Shown here: piece after piece, positions 25,498 to 34,441 of the stretch | How the letters are laid out: each line of letters starts with the position of its first letter | Position numbering within the stretch: the stretch's first letter is position 1 | The notes under the pieces: generated by a model | The model's database searches: none | Seen by the model: only the letters and a program-made list of their open reading frames with translations | What the model was told of the DNA's origin: nothing | DNA from: Micromonospora chersina | GTDB taxonomy: Bacteria > Actinomycetota > Actinomycetes > Mycobacteriales > Micromonosporaceae | Direction: 5' to 3' | Assembly: GCF_900091475.1 (NCBI RefSeq) | Contig: NZ_FMIB01000002.1 | Span: 5,146,001-5,210,000, forward strand | DNA: 64,000 nucleotides | Program-made: the position numbers and the translations under genes

Positions 25498-26331
25498 GTG
25501 ACCCAGCCGCCGTACCCGCAGCCCGACCCCGCCGGCGGCCCGCCCCCACCGCCCGCGGGGTGGCCGGCGCCCCAGCAGCCCGGCCAGGGCTGGCCCCCGC
25601 CGCAGCAACAGGGCCCTGGTTGGCCCGCGCCGCCGCAGCCCGCCCAGCCCGGCCAGGGCTGGCCCGCGTCGCAGCAGCCGGCCCCGGGCGGCTGGGCCGC
25701 CCCGCACCAGCAGCCCGCGCCCGGCTGGCCGGCCGCGCCGCCGGCGTACCCCTTCGGGGTCGGGCCGGCGCAGCCGCCGCCGACGGCGAAGCGGATCCCG
25801 GAGGACCTGCCGTTCGTGGTCCGGCCGAGCCTGCGCAAGCGGGCGCTGACCCTCGGGTTGGTGACCCTGGTGGTCGGGCTGGTGATCGCCTGCCCGATCG
25901 GCCTGGCCGCGTCGTCCGAGGGCGGCGGCCTCGGGCTGCTCTTCATCATCCCGGTGGTGCTGCTCTTCTTCGTCGTGCCGGTCGGCCTCCAGCTCTGGCT
26001 GGTCTCCTCCGGCGGCCCGGTGCTCGCGCTCGGGCCGGCGGGGCTGTGGATCAAGACGCGGCCGACCCGGGGGCAGGCGATCTGGCTGCCGTGGGAGGCG
26101 ATCGACCGGATCTACCTGCGGCGGTGGGCGCTGGAGAAGATGCTCTGCGTCAAGCCGCGCGACCCGCGGGTCGGCAGCGGGCTGGGGGCGTTCACCGCGC
26201 TCGACTCGGGGATGCAGCAGGCGTTCTTCGGCACCGGCTTCACCGCCACGGTCAACCACGCCGACCGCGGCGAGGACGAGATCATGCGAGCCGTGGTCGG
26301 ATACGCGGCCGGTCGCTGCCGGGTGGGCTGA
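25498..26331 (+). CDS. Pro/Gln/Gly/Trp-rich two-helix membrane protein
   Basis: The 277-residue protein has an N-terminal third made of irregular repeats of the type PQQPGQGWP and PAPGWPA, then two membrane segments (LTLGLVTLVVGLVIACPIGL and LLFIIPVVLLFFVVPVGLQL). A soluble C-terminal domain follows (LGPAGLWIKTRPTRGQAIWL, WEAIDRIYLRRW) that looks like a small beta-rich, PH-like fold. GTG 25498 has GGGAG upstream. The function is not recognised. Low-complexity Pro/Gln heads on membrane proteins recur in this window (30465, 28642). Confidence 0.72.
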   Translation: MTQPPYPQPDPAGGPPPPPAGWPAPQQPGQGWPPPQQQGPGWPAPPQPAQPGQGWPASQQPAPGGWAAPHQQPAPGWPAAPPAYPFGVGPAQPPPTAKRIPEDLPFVVRPSLRKRALTLGLVTLVVGLVIACPIGLAASSEGGGLGLLFIIPVVLLFFVVPVGLQLWLVSSGGPVLALGPAGLWIKTRPTRGQAIWLPWEAIDRIYLRRWALEKMLCVKPRDPRVGSGLGAFTALDSGMQQAFFGTGFTATVNHADRGEDEIMRAVVGYAAGRCRVG

Positions 26332-26384
26332 GCCCGGCGCGGCACAGACGGCTGTGCATTACCGCACACCGTGCACCCGCTCGG

Positions 26385-26412
26385 TTGCCGCCGGTTCCCA
26401 TCTCGTTAGGCT
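26385..26412 (+). promoter_or_regulatory. promoter of sucCD
   Basis: TTGCCG (26385-26390), a 16-base spacer and TAGGCT (26407-26412) predict a start near 26419. The leader of about 97 bases contains a weak hairpin, CCTGTC/GACAGG, at 26424-26444. Confidence 0.55.
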
Positions 26413-26515
26413 GCGGCAAATGACCTGTCTCATCTGATGACAGGCGTCAAACTGATTTTCCAACGCTGGTGGCGGCGCGACGGCGCGCCGCGGAGACGGG
26501 ACGGGACGCGCAATC

Positions 26516-27694
26516 GTGGACCTGTACGAGTACCAGGGGCGGGACCTGTTCGAGCGGCACGGCTTGCCCGTGCTCGCCGGCGGCGTCGCCACTACCCCGG
26601 AGGAGGCCCGCGCGATCGCCGAGCGCCTCGGCGGCCGGGTGGTCGTCAAGGCGCAGGTGAAGGTCGGCGGCCGCGGCAAGGCCGGCGGCGTGAAGCTGGC
26701 CGAGGGCGCGGAGGAGACGGTGGCCCGTGCCACCGACATCCTCGGCATGGACATCAAGGGTCACACGGTCCACAAGGTCATGATCACCGTGACCGCGGAC
26801 GTGGCCGAGGAGTACTACTTCTCGTACCTGCTCGACCGGGCGAACCGCACCTTCCTCTGCATCGCCAGCGTCGCCGGCGGCATGGACATCGAGCAGGTCG
26901 CCGCCGAGACCCCCGAGAAGGTCGTCAAGGCCCCGATCGACGCGAACACCGGCGTGGACGAGGCCAAGGCGCGCGAGATCGTGAGCGCGGCCGGCTTCCC
27001 GGCCGAGGTCGCCGACCAGGTGGTCGAGGTCGCGGTCAAGCTGTGGCAGGCGTTCGTCGCCGAGGACGCCACGCTGGTCGAGGTGAACCCGCTGGCCACG
27101 ACCAAGGACGGCAAGCTGCTGCTGCTGGACGCCAAGGTCACCCTCGACGAGAACGCCGCGTTCCGGCACCCGGACCACGAGGCCCTGGTCGACCAGGCGT
27201 CGGTGGACCCGCTGGAGCAGGCCGCCAAGGAGAAGGACCTCAACTACGTCAAGCTCGACGGCGAGGTCGGCATCATCGGCAACGGCGCGGGCCTGGTCAT
27301 GTCCACGCTCGACGTGGTCGCGTACGCCGGTGAGCGGCACGGCGGCGTGAAGCCGGCCAACTTCCTCGACATCGGCGGCGGCGCGAGCGCCGAGGTCATG
27401 GCGAACGGCCTGGAGATCGTGCTCTCCGACCCGTCGGTGAAGAGCGTCTTCGTCAACGTCTTCGGCGGCATCACCGCCTGCGACGCGGTCGCCAACGGCA
27501 TCGTGCAGGCGCTGGCGCTGCTCGAGCAGCGCGGCGAGAAGGCCACCAAGCCGCTCGTCGTCCGTCTCGACGGCAACAACGCCGAGGCCGGTCGGGCGAT
27601 CCTCGACGGCGCGAACAACCCGCTGATCCAGCGGGTCGACACCATGGACGGCGCGGCCGAGCGGGCCGCCGAGCTGGCAGCTGCGGGGGTCTGA
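26516..27694 (+). CDS. sucC: succinate--CoA ligase (ADP/GDP-forming) beta subunit
   Basis: The 392-residue ATP-grasp subunit has [20 protein letters not shown] in the nucleotide-binding region and a C-terminal CoA-ligase domain with [12 protein letters not shown]. With SucD it converts succinyl-CoA to succinate with substrate-level NTP formation. The start is GTG at 26516; no strong Shine-Dalgarno is seen. sucD follows after 2 bases. Confidence 0.97.
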   Translation: MDLYEYQGRDLFERHGLPVLAGGVATTPEEARAIAERLGGRVVVKAQVKVGGRGKAGGVKLAEGAEETVARATDILGMDIKGHTVHKVMITVTADVAEEYYFSYLLDRANRTFLCIASVAGGMDIEQVAAETPEKVVKAPIDANTGVDEAKAREIVSAAGFPAEVADQVVEVAVKLWQAFVAEDATLVEVNPLATTKDGKLLLLDAKVTLDENAAFRHPDHEALVDQASVDPLEQAAKEKDLNYVKLDGEVGIIGNGAGLVMSTLDVVAYAGERHGGVKPANFLDIGGGASAEVMANGLEIVLSDPSVKSVFVNVFGGITACDAVANGIVQALALLEQRGEKATKPLVVRLDGNNAEAGRAILDGANNPLIQRVDTMDGAAERAAELAAAGV

Positions 27695-27696
27695 CA

Positions 27697-28584
27697 ATGG
27701 CTATCTGGCTGACCAAGGACTCCAAGGTCATCGTGCAGGGGATGACCGGTTCCGAGGGTTCCAAGCACACCCGGCGGATGCTCGCCGCCGGCACCAACGT
27801 CGTCGGCGGCGTCAACCCGCGCAAGGCGGGCCAGAAGGTCGACTTCGACGGCACCGAGCTGCCGGTCTTCGCGTCCGTGGCGGACGCCATGAAGGAGACC
27901 GGGGCTGACGTCACGGTCATCTTCGTGCCGCCGCAGTTCACCAAGGCCGCGGTGGTCGAGGCCATCGACGCCGGCATCGACCTGGCCGTGGTGATCACCG
28001 AGGGCGTGCCGGTGCACGACACCGCCGCGTTCTGGGCGTACAACGTGGCCAAGGGCGAGCGGACCCGGATCATCGGCCCGAACTGCCCGGGCATCGCCTC
28101 GCCGGGCGCCTCCAACGCCGGCATCATCCCGGCCGACATCACCGGCTCCGGCCGGATCGGCCTGGTCAGCAAGAGCGGCACGCTGACCTACCAGATGATG
28201 TACGAGCTGCGTGACATCGGTTTCTCCACCTGCGTCGGCATCGGCGGTGACCCGATCATCGGGACCACCCACATCGACGCGCTGGCCGCCTTCGAGGCGG
28301 ACCCGGAGACCGACGCGATCGTCATGATCGGTGAGATCGGTGGCGACGCCGAGGAGCGGGCGGCCGAGTTCATCAAGGCCAACGTCACCAAGCCGGTGGT
28401 CGGCTACATCGCCGGCTTCACCGCCCCGCCCGGCAAGACCATGGGCCACGCCGGCGCGATCATCTCCGGCTCGGCGGGCACCGCCGACGCCAAGAAGGCG
28501 GCGCTGGAGGCGGTCGGCGTGAAGGTCGGCAAGACCCCGACCGAGACCGCCAAGCTGATGCGGGAGATCATGTCCGGCCGCTGA
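27697..28584 (+). CDS. sucD: succinate--CoA ligase alpha subunit
   Basis: The 295-residue protein has a CoA-binding Rossmann domain ([26 protein letters not shown]) and the ligase domain with [10 protein letters not shown]. The phosphohistidine lies in [11 protein letters not shown]. It forms the heteromeric enzyme with sucC, from which it is separated by only two bases, and is followed by a terminator hairpin. Confidence 0.97.
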   Translation: MAIWLTKDSKVIVQGMTGSEGSKHTRRMLAAGTNVVGGVNPRKAGQKVDFDGTELPVFASVADAMKETGADVTVIFVPPQFTKAAVVEAIDAGIDLAVVITEGVPVHDTAAFWAYNVAKGERTRIIGPNCPGIASPGASNAGIIPADITGSGRIGLVSKSGTLTYQMMYELRDIGFSTCVGIGGDPIIGTTHIDALAAFEADPETDAIVMIGEIGGDAEERAAEFIKANVTKPVVGYIAGFTAPPGKTMGHAGAIISGSAGTADAKKAALEAVGVKVGKTPTETAKLMREIMSGR

Positions 28585-28602
28585 GCGGTCCCGTGACGTG
28601 CC

Positions 28603-28634
28603 GAGGGGGTCGACCGGGTCCGGTCGGCCCCCTC
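28603..28634. terminator. terminator hairpin after sucCD
   Basis: A 15-bp stem with one G-U pair (GAGGGGGTCGACCGG against CCGGTCGGCCCCCTC) lies between convergent sucD and the small membrane protein gene. Confidence 0.8.
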
Positions 28635-28641
28635 ACGCTTC

Positions 28642-28911
28642 CTACCGGTACCAGTAGGGGGAGTAGTAGTTGCCCCGGGACCGGATGATGGCGCTGGCGA
28701 TGAGGTTGATGACGCCGAACGCGATGGCCAGCCAGCCGAGCAGCGGGGACCTGCCGAAGCGCTTCGCGTCCCGGATCGACAGGTAGCCGAAGACGATGCC
28801 GAGGATGCCGCAGCAGAGCAGGCCGGTGACGATCCCCAGGATGCCCCAGAGCGTGGTCCGGTCCCGGCCGGCGGCCGGTGGCGGCGGGGGCGGCGGATAC
28901 GGAGCGTTCAC
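28642..28911 (-). CDS. small DUF4190-like membrane protein
   Basis: The 89-residue protein has a Pro-rich head (YPPPPPPPAAG), two hydrophobic helices (LWGILGIVTGLLCCGILGIV and LLGWLAIAFGVINLIASAII) joined by a loop with SIRDAKRFGRS, and a Tyr-rich tail. This matches the DUF4190 pattern of two Gly-rich helices. GTG start. Function is unknown; a second protein of the same type is at 30465. Confidence 0.75.
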   Translation of the reverse strand: MNAPYPPPPPPPAAGRDRTTLWGILGIVTGLLCCGILGIVFGYLSIRDAKRFGRSPLLGWLAIAFGVINLIASAIIRSRGNYYSPYWYR

Positions 28912-29070
28912 GGCTTCCTCCGAGCGGTCGGTGCCGCGACAGGAAAGGTCGCGTCCTGGGCCGAGGCTAAACCGGATCGGGGCCCCCGAGCCGGTGGATC
29001 AGGGAACTCGCCGCCGTCCCGAGGCGGTATCGGACTGCCGTCGCCCGCGCGGCATGCCAGAGTAGAGCCG

Positions 29071-30402
29071 ATGTCACGCGTCACCCCTGACCAGCCCCGC
29101 CGCCCCGCCGCCGAAGTCGCCGCCGGAGCCCGGCCGACCGGCCCTGCCGGGCCGGCGCCGCGGGTGCCCGCGCCCCGGTCGGGGGAGCCCCCGCGCGGCC
29201 GGGCCCCGCTGCCCGTCGCCGCCGGGGTCGCGGCCCTCTGGGCCGCCGTGACGTCCTGGTTGCCGGTCACCCTGGTGCTCGGCCTGGCCCAGCTCAGCGA
29301 GGACGCCGGCTCGCTGACCGGCGCGCTCCGCGCCGGCCTGGTCGGCTGGCTGCTCGGCCACGGCGTGCCGCTGGAGACCACCGCCGGGCCGCTCGGCCTG
29401 GCGCCGCTCGCCCTGACCGCCCTCGCCGTCTGGCGGCTCACCCGCGCCGGGGTGCACGTCAGCCGGGCCATCGGCGCCCGGGGCGGTCGCTCGCCCCGGC
29501 AGGCGCTCACCGTCGCGGTCGGGGTCGGGGTCGGGTACGCGCTGCTCGGCGCTCTCGCCGCGATCGTGGTCGGCGCGGGCGGGCCGCGCGTGTCCCCGGT
29601 CCGGGCCGGGCTGACCTTCGCGGTCCTCGGCGGGCTCGCCGCCCTGGCCGGCGCGCTGCGGACCACCGGCGTCTGGGTGCTGCTGGCCCGCCGCTCCCCG
29701 GCGGCGCTGCGCGACGGGCTGCGCACCGGGCTGGTCGCCGGCCTGCTGCTGCTCGGCGCGGGCGCCGGGGCCGCCGGGCTGGCCGTGGCGACCGGGGGCG
29801 GCGACGCGGCCGACATGATCGGCGCGTACCGGACGGGGGTGGCCGGTCAGGCGGGCATCACCCTGGTCAGCCTCGCGTACGCGCCGAACGCCACCGTCTG
29901 GTCGGCCAGTTACCTGCTCGGGCCCGGGTTCGCCGTCGGCACCGACACCGCCGTGCGGACCAGCGAGGTCTCCGTGGGCGCGCTGCCGGCCGTACCGTTG
30001 CTGGCCGGGCTGCCGCGTGGCCCGGTGGACGGGCTGGGCGCCGGGCTGCTCGCGGTGCCGGTGCTGGCCGCCATGGCGGCCGGCTGGCTGCTGGCCCGCC
30101 GGCTGCTGCGGGTCGCGGCCGAGGAACGCGCGCCGGTCGGGTGGTCGGCGCTGCTGGTCCCGGCGGCGCTCGCCGGCCCGGTCGCCGGTGCGCTGCTCGG
30201 CCTGGCCGCGGTGGCCTCCGGTGGTCCGCTGGGCGCCGGCCGGCTCGCCGAGATCGGCCCGTCGCCCTGGCCGGTGGCGGGCGTGGCCACCCTGGTGGTC
30301 GCTATCGGCGCGGTCCTCGGCGCCGCCGCCGGCCGCACCCTGAGCGGCGCACCCACCGCGCCCCGCCCGACGGCCCCGCCGCCCCGCCGCCCCGAGCGCT
30401 GA
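29071..30402 (+). CDS. DUF6350-type polytopic membrane protein
   Basis: The 443-residue protein has a Pro/Arg-rich cytosolic head of about 45 residues and some ten Ala/Leu/Gly-rich membrane spans. The conserved stretch GQAGITLVSLAYAPNATVWS, followed by YLLGPGFAVGTDT, is typical of the DUF6350 family that sits near purN/purH in actinobacteria, as it does here. The family has been connected with cell division in some annotations, but no motif here tells its function. Confidence 0.8.
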   Translation: MSRVTPDQPRRPAAEVAAGARPTGPAGPAPRVPAPRSGEPPRGRAPLPVAAGVAALWAAVTSWLPVTLVLGLAQLSEDAGSLTGALRAGLVGWLLGHGVPLETTAGPLGLAPLALTALAVWRLTRAGVHVSRAIGARGGRSPRQALTVAVGVGVGYALLGALAAIVVGAGGPRVSPVRAGLTFAVLGGLAALAGALRTTGVWVLLARRSPAALRDGLRTGLVAGLLLLGAGAGAAGLAVATGGGDAADMIGAYRTGVAGQAGITLVSLAYAPNATVWSASYLLGPGFAVGTDTAVRTSEVSVGALPAVPLLAGLPRGPVDGLGAGLLAVPVLAAMAAGWLLARRLLRVAAEERAPVGWSALLVPAALAGPVAGALLGLAAVASGGPLGAGRLAEIGPSPWPVAGVATLVVAIGAVLGAAAGRTLSGAPTAPRPTAPPPRRPER

Positions 30403-30420
30403 CCGGCGCCGGAGACGGCG

Positions 30421-30452
30421 GAGGGGGCGCCGGCGGTGCCGGACGCCCCCTC
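30421..30452. terminator. terminator hairpin between convergent membrane-protein genes
   Basis: GAGGGGGCGCCGGC pairs with GCCGG-a-CGCCCCCTC (a 14-bp stem with a one-base bulge) around a GGT loop. Confidence 0.75.
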
Positions 30453-30464
30453 GTGGGAGCCGGT

Positions 30465-31091
30465 TCAGGAACCGAGGTTGCTCAGGTTGATCGCGGCGCC
30501 GGCGATGGCGTTGATGATGCCGATGACCACACCGATGCCACCGCAGATGAGGGCGGCCTTGGCCTGGCCGGCGTTGTTCGCCTCGCCCGCCTGGACCTTC
30601 TTCTGGCCCATGACGCCGAGCACGATGCCGGCGACGCCGGCCGGGATGCCGATCAGCGGGCAGCAGAGGCCGAGCACGATCGAGGCGATACCGGCGATCA
30701 TGCCGATCAGCCCGAGCGTGTTGTTCTGGCCGCCGCCGGTCGGGTAGCCGGCCGCCGGGTACTGGGGCGCCGCGCCGTACGGCTGCTGCTGCGCGTACGG
30801 GTCCTGGCCGTAGGGCTGGCCCGAGGTCGGCTGGCCGTACGGCTGGCCCGAGGTCGGCTGGCCGTACGGCTGGCCCGAGGTCGGCTGGCCGTACGGCTGG
30901 CCCGAGGTGGGCTGCTGGCCGTACTGCGGGGGCTGCGCGTACGGGTCCTGCCCGTACGGCTGGCCCGAGGTGGGCTGCTGGCCGTACTGGGGCGCCTGCG
31001 GGGGCTGGGCGTACGGGTCGTACTGCGGGGAGGTCGGGTCCTGGTTCGGCTGCTGGCCGTGCGGGTCCTGACCGGGGTAACCGGGCTGCAT
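30465..31091 (-). CDS. DUF4190-type membrane protein with GQPYGQPTS repeats
   Basis: The 208-residue protein's N-terminal 120 residues are low-complexity, built from Gln/Pro/Tyr/Gly units such as DPYAQPPQYGQQ and the nine-residue unit SGQPYGQPT. Two Gly/Ile-rich helices follow (LGLIGMIAGIASIVLGLCCP and GGIGVVIGIINAIAGAAINL) with GVMGQKKVQAGEA between them, the DUF4190 layout. ATG 31091 has GGAG upstream. The function is unknown. Confidence 0.78.
   Translation of the reverse strand: MQPGYPGQDPHGQQPNQDPTSPQYDPYAQPPQAPQYGQQPTSGQPYGQDPYAQPPQYGQQPTSGQPYGQPTSGQPYGQPTSGQPYGQPTSGQPYGQDPYAQQQPYGAAPQYPAAGYPTGGGQNNTLGLIGMIAGIASIVLGLCCPLIGIPAGVAGIVLGVMGQKKVQAGEANNAGQAKAALICGGIGVVIGIINAIAGAAINLSNLGS
30814..30894 (-). 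repeat. three perfect 27-bp tandem repeats
   Basis: Three identical 27-bp units (30814-30840, 30841-30867, 30868-30894), with a partial fourth, encode SGQPYGQPT in the membrane-protein gene. Unit length is a multiple of three, so copy-number change keeps the frame. Confidence 0.92.
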
Positions 31092-31327
31092 GTGGGGAGC
31101 GCTCCTCAAACTGGGGGTCGACGGTCCATGGTCGGTTGTGTGCCGCTCATCATTCCGCCCGGACACCGGGACGCCCGCGGCACACGGGCCCGGGACCAAG
31201 GTCACGATGCCGACGCCGGGCCGGGCGTGAGCACGGCACCGGGCGACGGCAGCGTATCGTGCCGACGCCACGAGGGAGATCACCCGAGGCGCGGCCGCCC
31301 GAGCGTCGGACACGCCAGCAGGCCCGA

Positions 31328-31333
31328 TAGGGT
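31328..31333 (+). promoter_or_regulatory. -10 element for purNH (leaderless start)
   Basis: TAGGGT lies 6 bases before the GTG start of purN, and there is no Shine-Dalgarno sequence. This is the arrangement expected for a leaderless transcript. TCGGAC 16 bases upstream may act as a weak -35. Confidence 0.6.
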
Positions 31334-31339
31334 TGCCGC

Positions 31340-31960
31340 GTGACCGAGCCCGCGTCCGTCGCCCGCCTCGTCGTCCTCGTCTCCGGCTCCGGCAGCAACC
31401 TCCAGGCCCTGCTGGATGCCGCCACCGACCCCGCGTACGGGGCCCGGGTGGTGGCCGTGGGCGCCGACCGCGACGGGATCGCCGGCCTGGACCGGGCCGC
31501 CGCGGCCGGCGTACCGGCCTTCGTGGAGCGGCTGAAGGACCACCCGACCCGCGAGGACTGGGACAGGGCGCTCACCGCCCGGGTCGCCGAGCACCGGCCG
31601 GACCTGGTGATCAGCGCCGGCTTCCTCAAGCTCGTCGGCCCGCACTTCCTGGCCGCGTTCGGCGACCGCTACCTGAACACGCACAACACCCTGCTGCCGG
31701 CGTTCCCCGGCATCCACGGTCCACGGGACGCGCTGGCGTACGGCGTGAAGGTCACCGGGGCCACCCTGTTCTTCGTCGACGCCGGGATGGACACCGGCCC
31801 GATCGTCGCCCAGGTCGCCGTGCCGGTGCTGGACGACGACGACGAGGAGACGCTCACCGAGCGCATCAAGTCCGCCGAGCGGCGCCAGCTCGTCGAGCAG
31901 GTCGGTCGGCTGGTCCGTGAAGGTTGGACGATCACCGGTAGAAAGGTCACCATTCCGTGA
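31340..31960 (+). CDS. purN: phosphoribosylglycinamide formyltransferase
   Basis: Transfers a formyl group from 10-formyl-THF to GAR in purine synthesis. The 206-residue length is usual. [16 protein letters not shown] is the phosphate-binding loop and [17 protein letters not shown] the family signature. The catalytic Asp lies in [18 protein letters not shown] 31340 fits the -10 box at 31328. Its stop overlaps the GTG of purH (GTGA). Confidence 0.95.
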   Translation: MTEPASVARLVVLVSGSGSNLQALLDAATDPAYGARVVAVGADRDGIAGLDRAAAAGVPAFVERLKDHPTREDWDRALTARVAEHRPDLVISAGFLKLVGPHFLAAFGDRYLNTHNTLLPAFPGIHGPRDALAYGVKVTGATLFFVDAGMDTGPIVAQVAVPVLDDDDEETLTERIKSAERRQLVEQVGRLVREGWTITGRKVTIP

Positions 31961-33528
31961 GTTCCACTGAGGACGTCCGGCGCCCGATCAAGCGGGCGCT
32001 GGTCAGCGTCTACGACAAGACCGGCCTGGTCGAGCTGGCCCGCGCCCTGCACGAGGCCGGGGTGGAGATCGTCTCGACGGGCAGCACCGCGTCGACGATC
32101 TCCGGCGCGGGCGTGCCGGTGACGCCGGTCGAGCAGGTGACCGGTTTCCCGGAGATCCTCGACGGCCGGGTCAAGACCCTGCACCCGAAGATCCACGGCG
32201 GACTCCTCGCCGACCTGCGCAAGGACGCGCACGCCGCCCAGCTCGACGAGCACGGCATCGCGGGCATCGACCTGCTGGTCTCCAACCTCTACCCGTTCCA
32301 GGCGACTGTCGCCTCCGGCGCGAGCCAGGACGAGTGCGTCGAGCAGATCGACATCGGCGGTCCGGCCATGGTCCGGGCCGCGGCCAAGAACCACGCCTCG
32401 GTGGCAGTCGTGACCGACCCGGCGGCGTACCCGGCGCTGCGGGACGCGCTCGCCGAGGGCGGCTTCACCCTGGCCCAGCGGCGGGCCCTCGCGGCCCGCG
32501 CGTTCGCCGACATCGCCGACTACGACGTGGCCGTCGCCGAGTGGTTCGCCCGCGAGCTGGCCCCGGCCGGCGACGGCTGGCCCGCGTTCGCCGGGCTGGC
32601 GCTGCGCCGCCAGGCGGTGCTGCGCTACGGCGAGAACCCGCACCAGGCGGCCGCGCTCTACGCCGACCCGGCCAGCCCCGCCGGCCTGGCCCAGGCCGAG
32701 CAGCTGCACGGCAAGGAGATGTCCTACAACAACTACGTCGACGCCGACGCCGCCTGGCGGGCCGCGAACGACTTCCCCGAGCAGCCGGCCGTGGCGATCA
32801 TCAAGCACGCCAACCCGTGCGGCATCGCGGTCGGGGCCGACGTTGCCGAGGCGCACCGCCGGGCGCACGCCTGCGACCCGGTGTCCGCGTACGGCGGGGT
32901 GATCGCGGTCAACCGGCCGGTCTCGGTCGAGCTGGCCCGCCAGGTCGCGGAGATCTTCACCGAGGTGCTGGTGGCGCCCGGCTTCGACGAGGGCGCCCTG
33001 GAGATCCTCCGGGGGAAGAAGAACATCCGGCTGCTGCGGGCTCCCGCGTTCGACCCGCTGCCCGCCGAGTGGCGGCAGGTCACCGGCGGTGTGCTGGTGC
33101 AGCTGCGGGACCGCATCGACGCCCCGGGCGACGACCCGGCGAACTGGACGCTGGCCACCGGCGACGCGGCCGACGAGGCCACCCTGCGCGACCTGGCGTT
33201 CGCCTGGCGGGCGGTCCGCGCGGTGAAGAGCAACGCGATCCTGCTGGCCCGCGAGGGCGCGACCGTCGGCGTGGGGATGGGCCAGGTCAACCGGGTCGAC
33301 TCGGCGCAGCTGGCGGTGAGCCGGGCCGGCGCCGAGCGCGCCCGCGGCTCGGTCTGCGCCTCGGACGCGTTCTTCCCGTTCGCCGACGGCCCGAAGATCC
33401 TCATCGAGGCCGGCGTCCGGGCCATCGTCCAGCCGGGCGGCTCGATCCGCGACGAGGAGACCATCGCCGCCTGCAAGGAGGCCGGAGTGACCATGTACCT
33501 CACCGGCACCCGGCACTTCTTCCACTGA
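31957..33528 (+). CDS. purH: bifunctional AICAR formyltransferase / IMP cyclohydrolase
   Basis: The 523-residue enzyme catalyses the last two steps of IMP synthesis. The N-terminal MGS-like cyclohydrolase domain has [18 protein letters not shown] and [13 protein letters not shown]. The C-terminal transformylase domain has [36 protein letters not shown] and [10 protein letters not shown]. It is translationally coupled to purN through a four-base overlap. It draws on 10-formyl-THF, which folD (43329) helps to supply. Confidence 0.96.
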   Translation: MSSTEDVRRPIKRALVSVYDKTGLVELARALHEAGVEIVSTGSTASTISGAGVPVTPVEQVTGFPEILDGRVKTLHPKIHGGLLADLRKDAHAAQLDEHGIAGIDLLVSNLYPFQATVASGASQDECVEQIDIGGPAMVRAAAKNHASVAVVTDPAAYPALRDALAEGGFTLAQRRALAARAFADIADYDVAVAEWFARELAPAGDGWPAFAGLALRRQAVLRYGENPHQAAALYADPASPAGLAQAEQLHGKEMSYNNYVDADAAWRAANDFPEQPAVAIIKHANPCGIAVGADVAEAHRRAHACDPVSAYGGVIAVNRPVSVELARQVAEIFTEVLVAPGFDEGALEILRGKKNIRLLRAPAFDPLPAEWRQVTGGVLVQLRDRIDAPGDDPANWTLATGDAADEATLRDLAFAWRAVRAVKSNAILLAREGATVGVGMGQVNRVDSAQLAVSRAGAERARGSVCASDAFFPFADGPKILIEAGVRAIVQPGGSIRDEETIAACKEAGVTMYLTGTRHFFH

Positions 33529-33543
33529 CCCGCGATCCGGGAC

Positions 33544-33575
33544 GGGGGCGCGGTTGATCGGCCGCGCCCCTGTTT
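33544..33575 (+). terminator. intrinsic terminator of purNH
   Basis: A 9-10 bp GC stem (GGGGCGCGG with CCGCGCCCC) around TTGATCGG is followed by TGTTT, just after the purH stop. Confidence 0.75.
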
Positions 33576-33788
33576 CATGTGTTGTCCGCCCCGGTTCCGA
33601 CGATGTCACGAGTGGACGGCTGACCAGCCGAAAGGACGAGGGTCGACCGTTGCCGGGTTGTGAAAGTTGTTGCTAGCGTTGTCCCGCAGCAAGCGATCGA
33701 CCCCTCCCGTTCTCTGCTCGATCCGCTCCCGCCCCGCGGCCGCCGCGCCGCCCGCTCGAGCGCCCTCCCGCCTCGGACAGGTTTGCCC

Positions 33789-34265
33789 ATGCGCGCATTC
33801 GACCGGTTGAGCACCGTCGTGGCCGCGTTGGCGTTCGTCCTGGCGGGCCTGGGCGCGCCCGCCTGCCCGGAGAGCCACCGGCCCGGCGCGGTGGTCACCG
33901 CCGCGCACCTGTCGATCCACCACGTCGGCCACGCCGTCCTTCCACCGGACGGACAGGCCGTCGACACGGATGTCACTCCGCCGGACCGTCCCGCCCCCGC
34001 CGGCGACCCCCTTGCCGCCGGCGCGCCCCGCACGCCCGGCCACGCCCCGACGGAGCTGTGGACGGAGTTCTCGGGCGGGCCCTGCGGTGACCACCGCGCC
34101 GGCGTCACCGCCGGCGACGGACCCGACGACGTCGTTCCGGCCGCGCCCCCGCGGGTCGCCGGCACGCGGGAGCGGGTGGCCGTCGCGATCCACCGCCCCG
34201 AGCCGGCCCACCCGTTGCCGCCGCGCGGCACCCTGGCCACCCGCGGCCCACCGGCCTCCGCCTGA
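33789..34265 (+). CDS. small secreted protein of unknown function
   Basis: The 158-residue frame begins with a signal-peptide-like stretch, MRAFDRLSTVVAALAFVLAG, with a possible cleavage after the following GLGAPA. The rest is Pro/Ala/His-rich without recognised domains and contains four Cys in total. High GC at third codon positions supports coding. An in-frame start at 33660 would add 43 residues without a signal. It lies 176 bases before the secreted propeller-protein gene in the same direction, so a shared role is possible but unproven. Confidence 0.5.
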   Translation: MRAFDRLSTVVAALAFVLAGLGAPACPESHRPGAVVTAAHLSIHHVGHAVLPPDGQAVDTDVTPPDRPAPAGDPLAAGAPRTPGHAPTELWTEFSGGPCGDHRAGVTAGDGPDDVVPAAPPRVAGTRERVAVAIHRPEPAHPLPPRGTLATRGPPASA

Positions 34266-34441
34266 CCCTGCCCGCGTCGCCCGCCGTACGGGACCCGAGG
34301 TCCGTCCGGGTGTTCCGCCGCGCGGGGTCCCGCTCGGACGGTTGTCCGTCCGCCCACCGGTAGGCGCCGTCGCGCCACCCGTCCCTGGTCTTCCGTCCCG
34401 GGCCGCCGGCCCGGTACCCCCTCGAATCCGGGAGGATTCAC

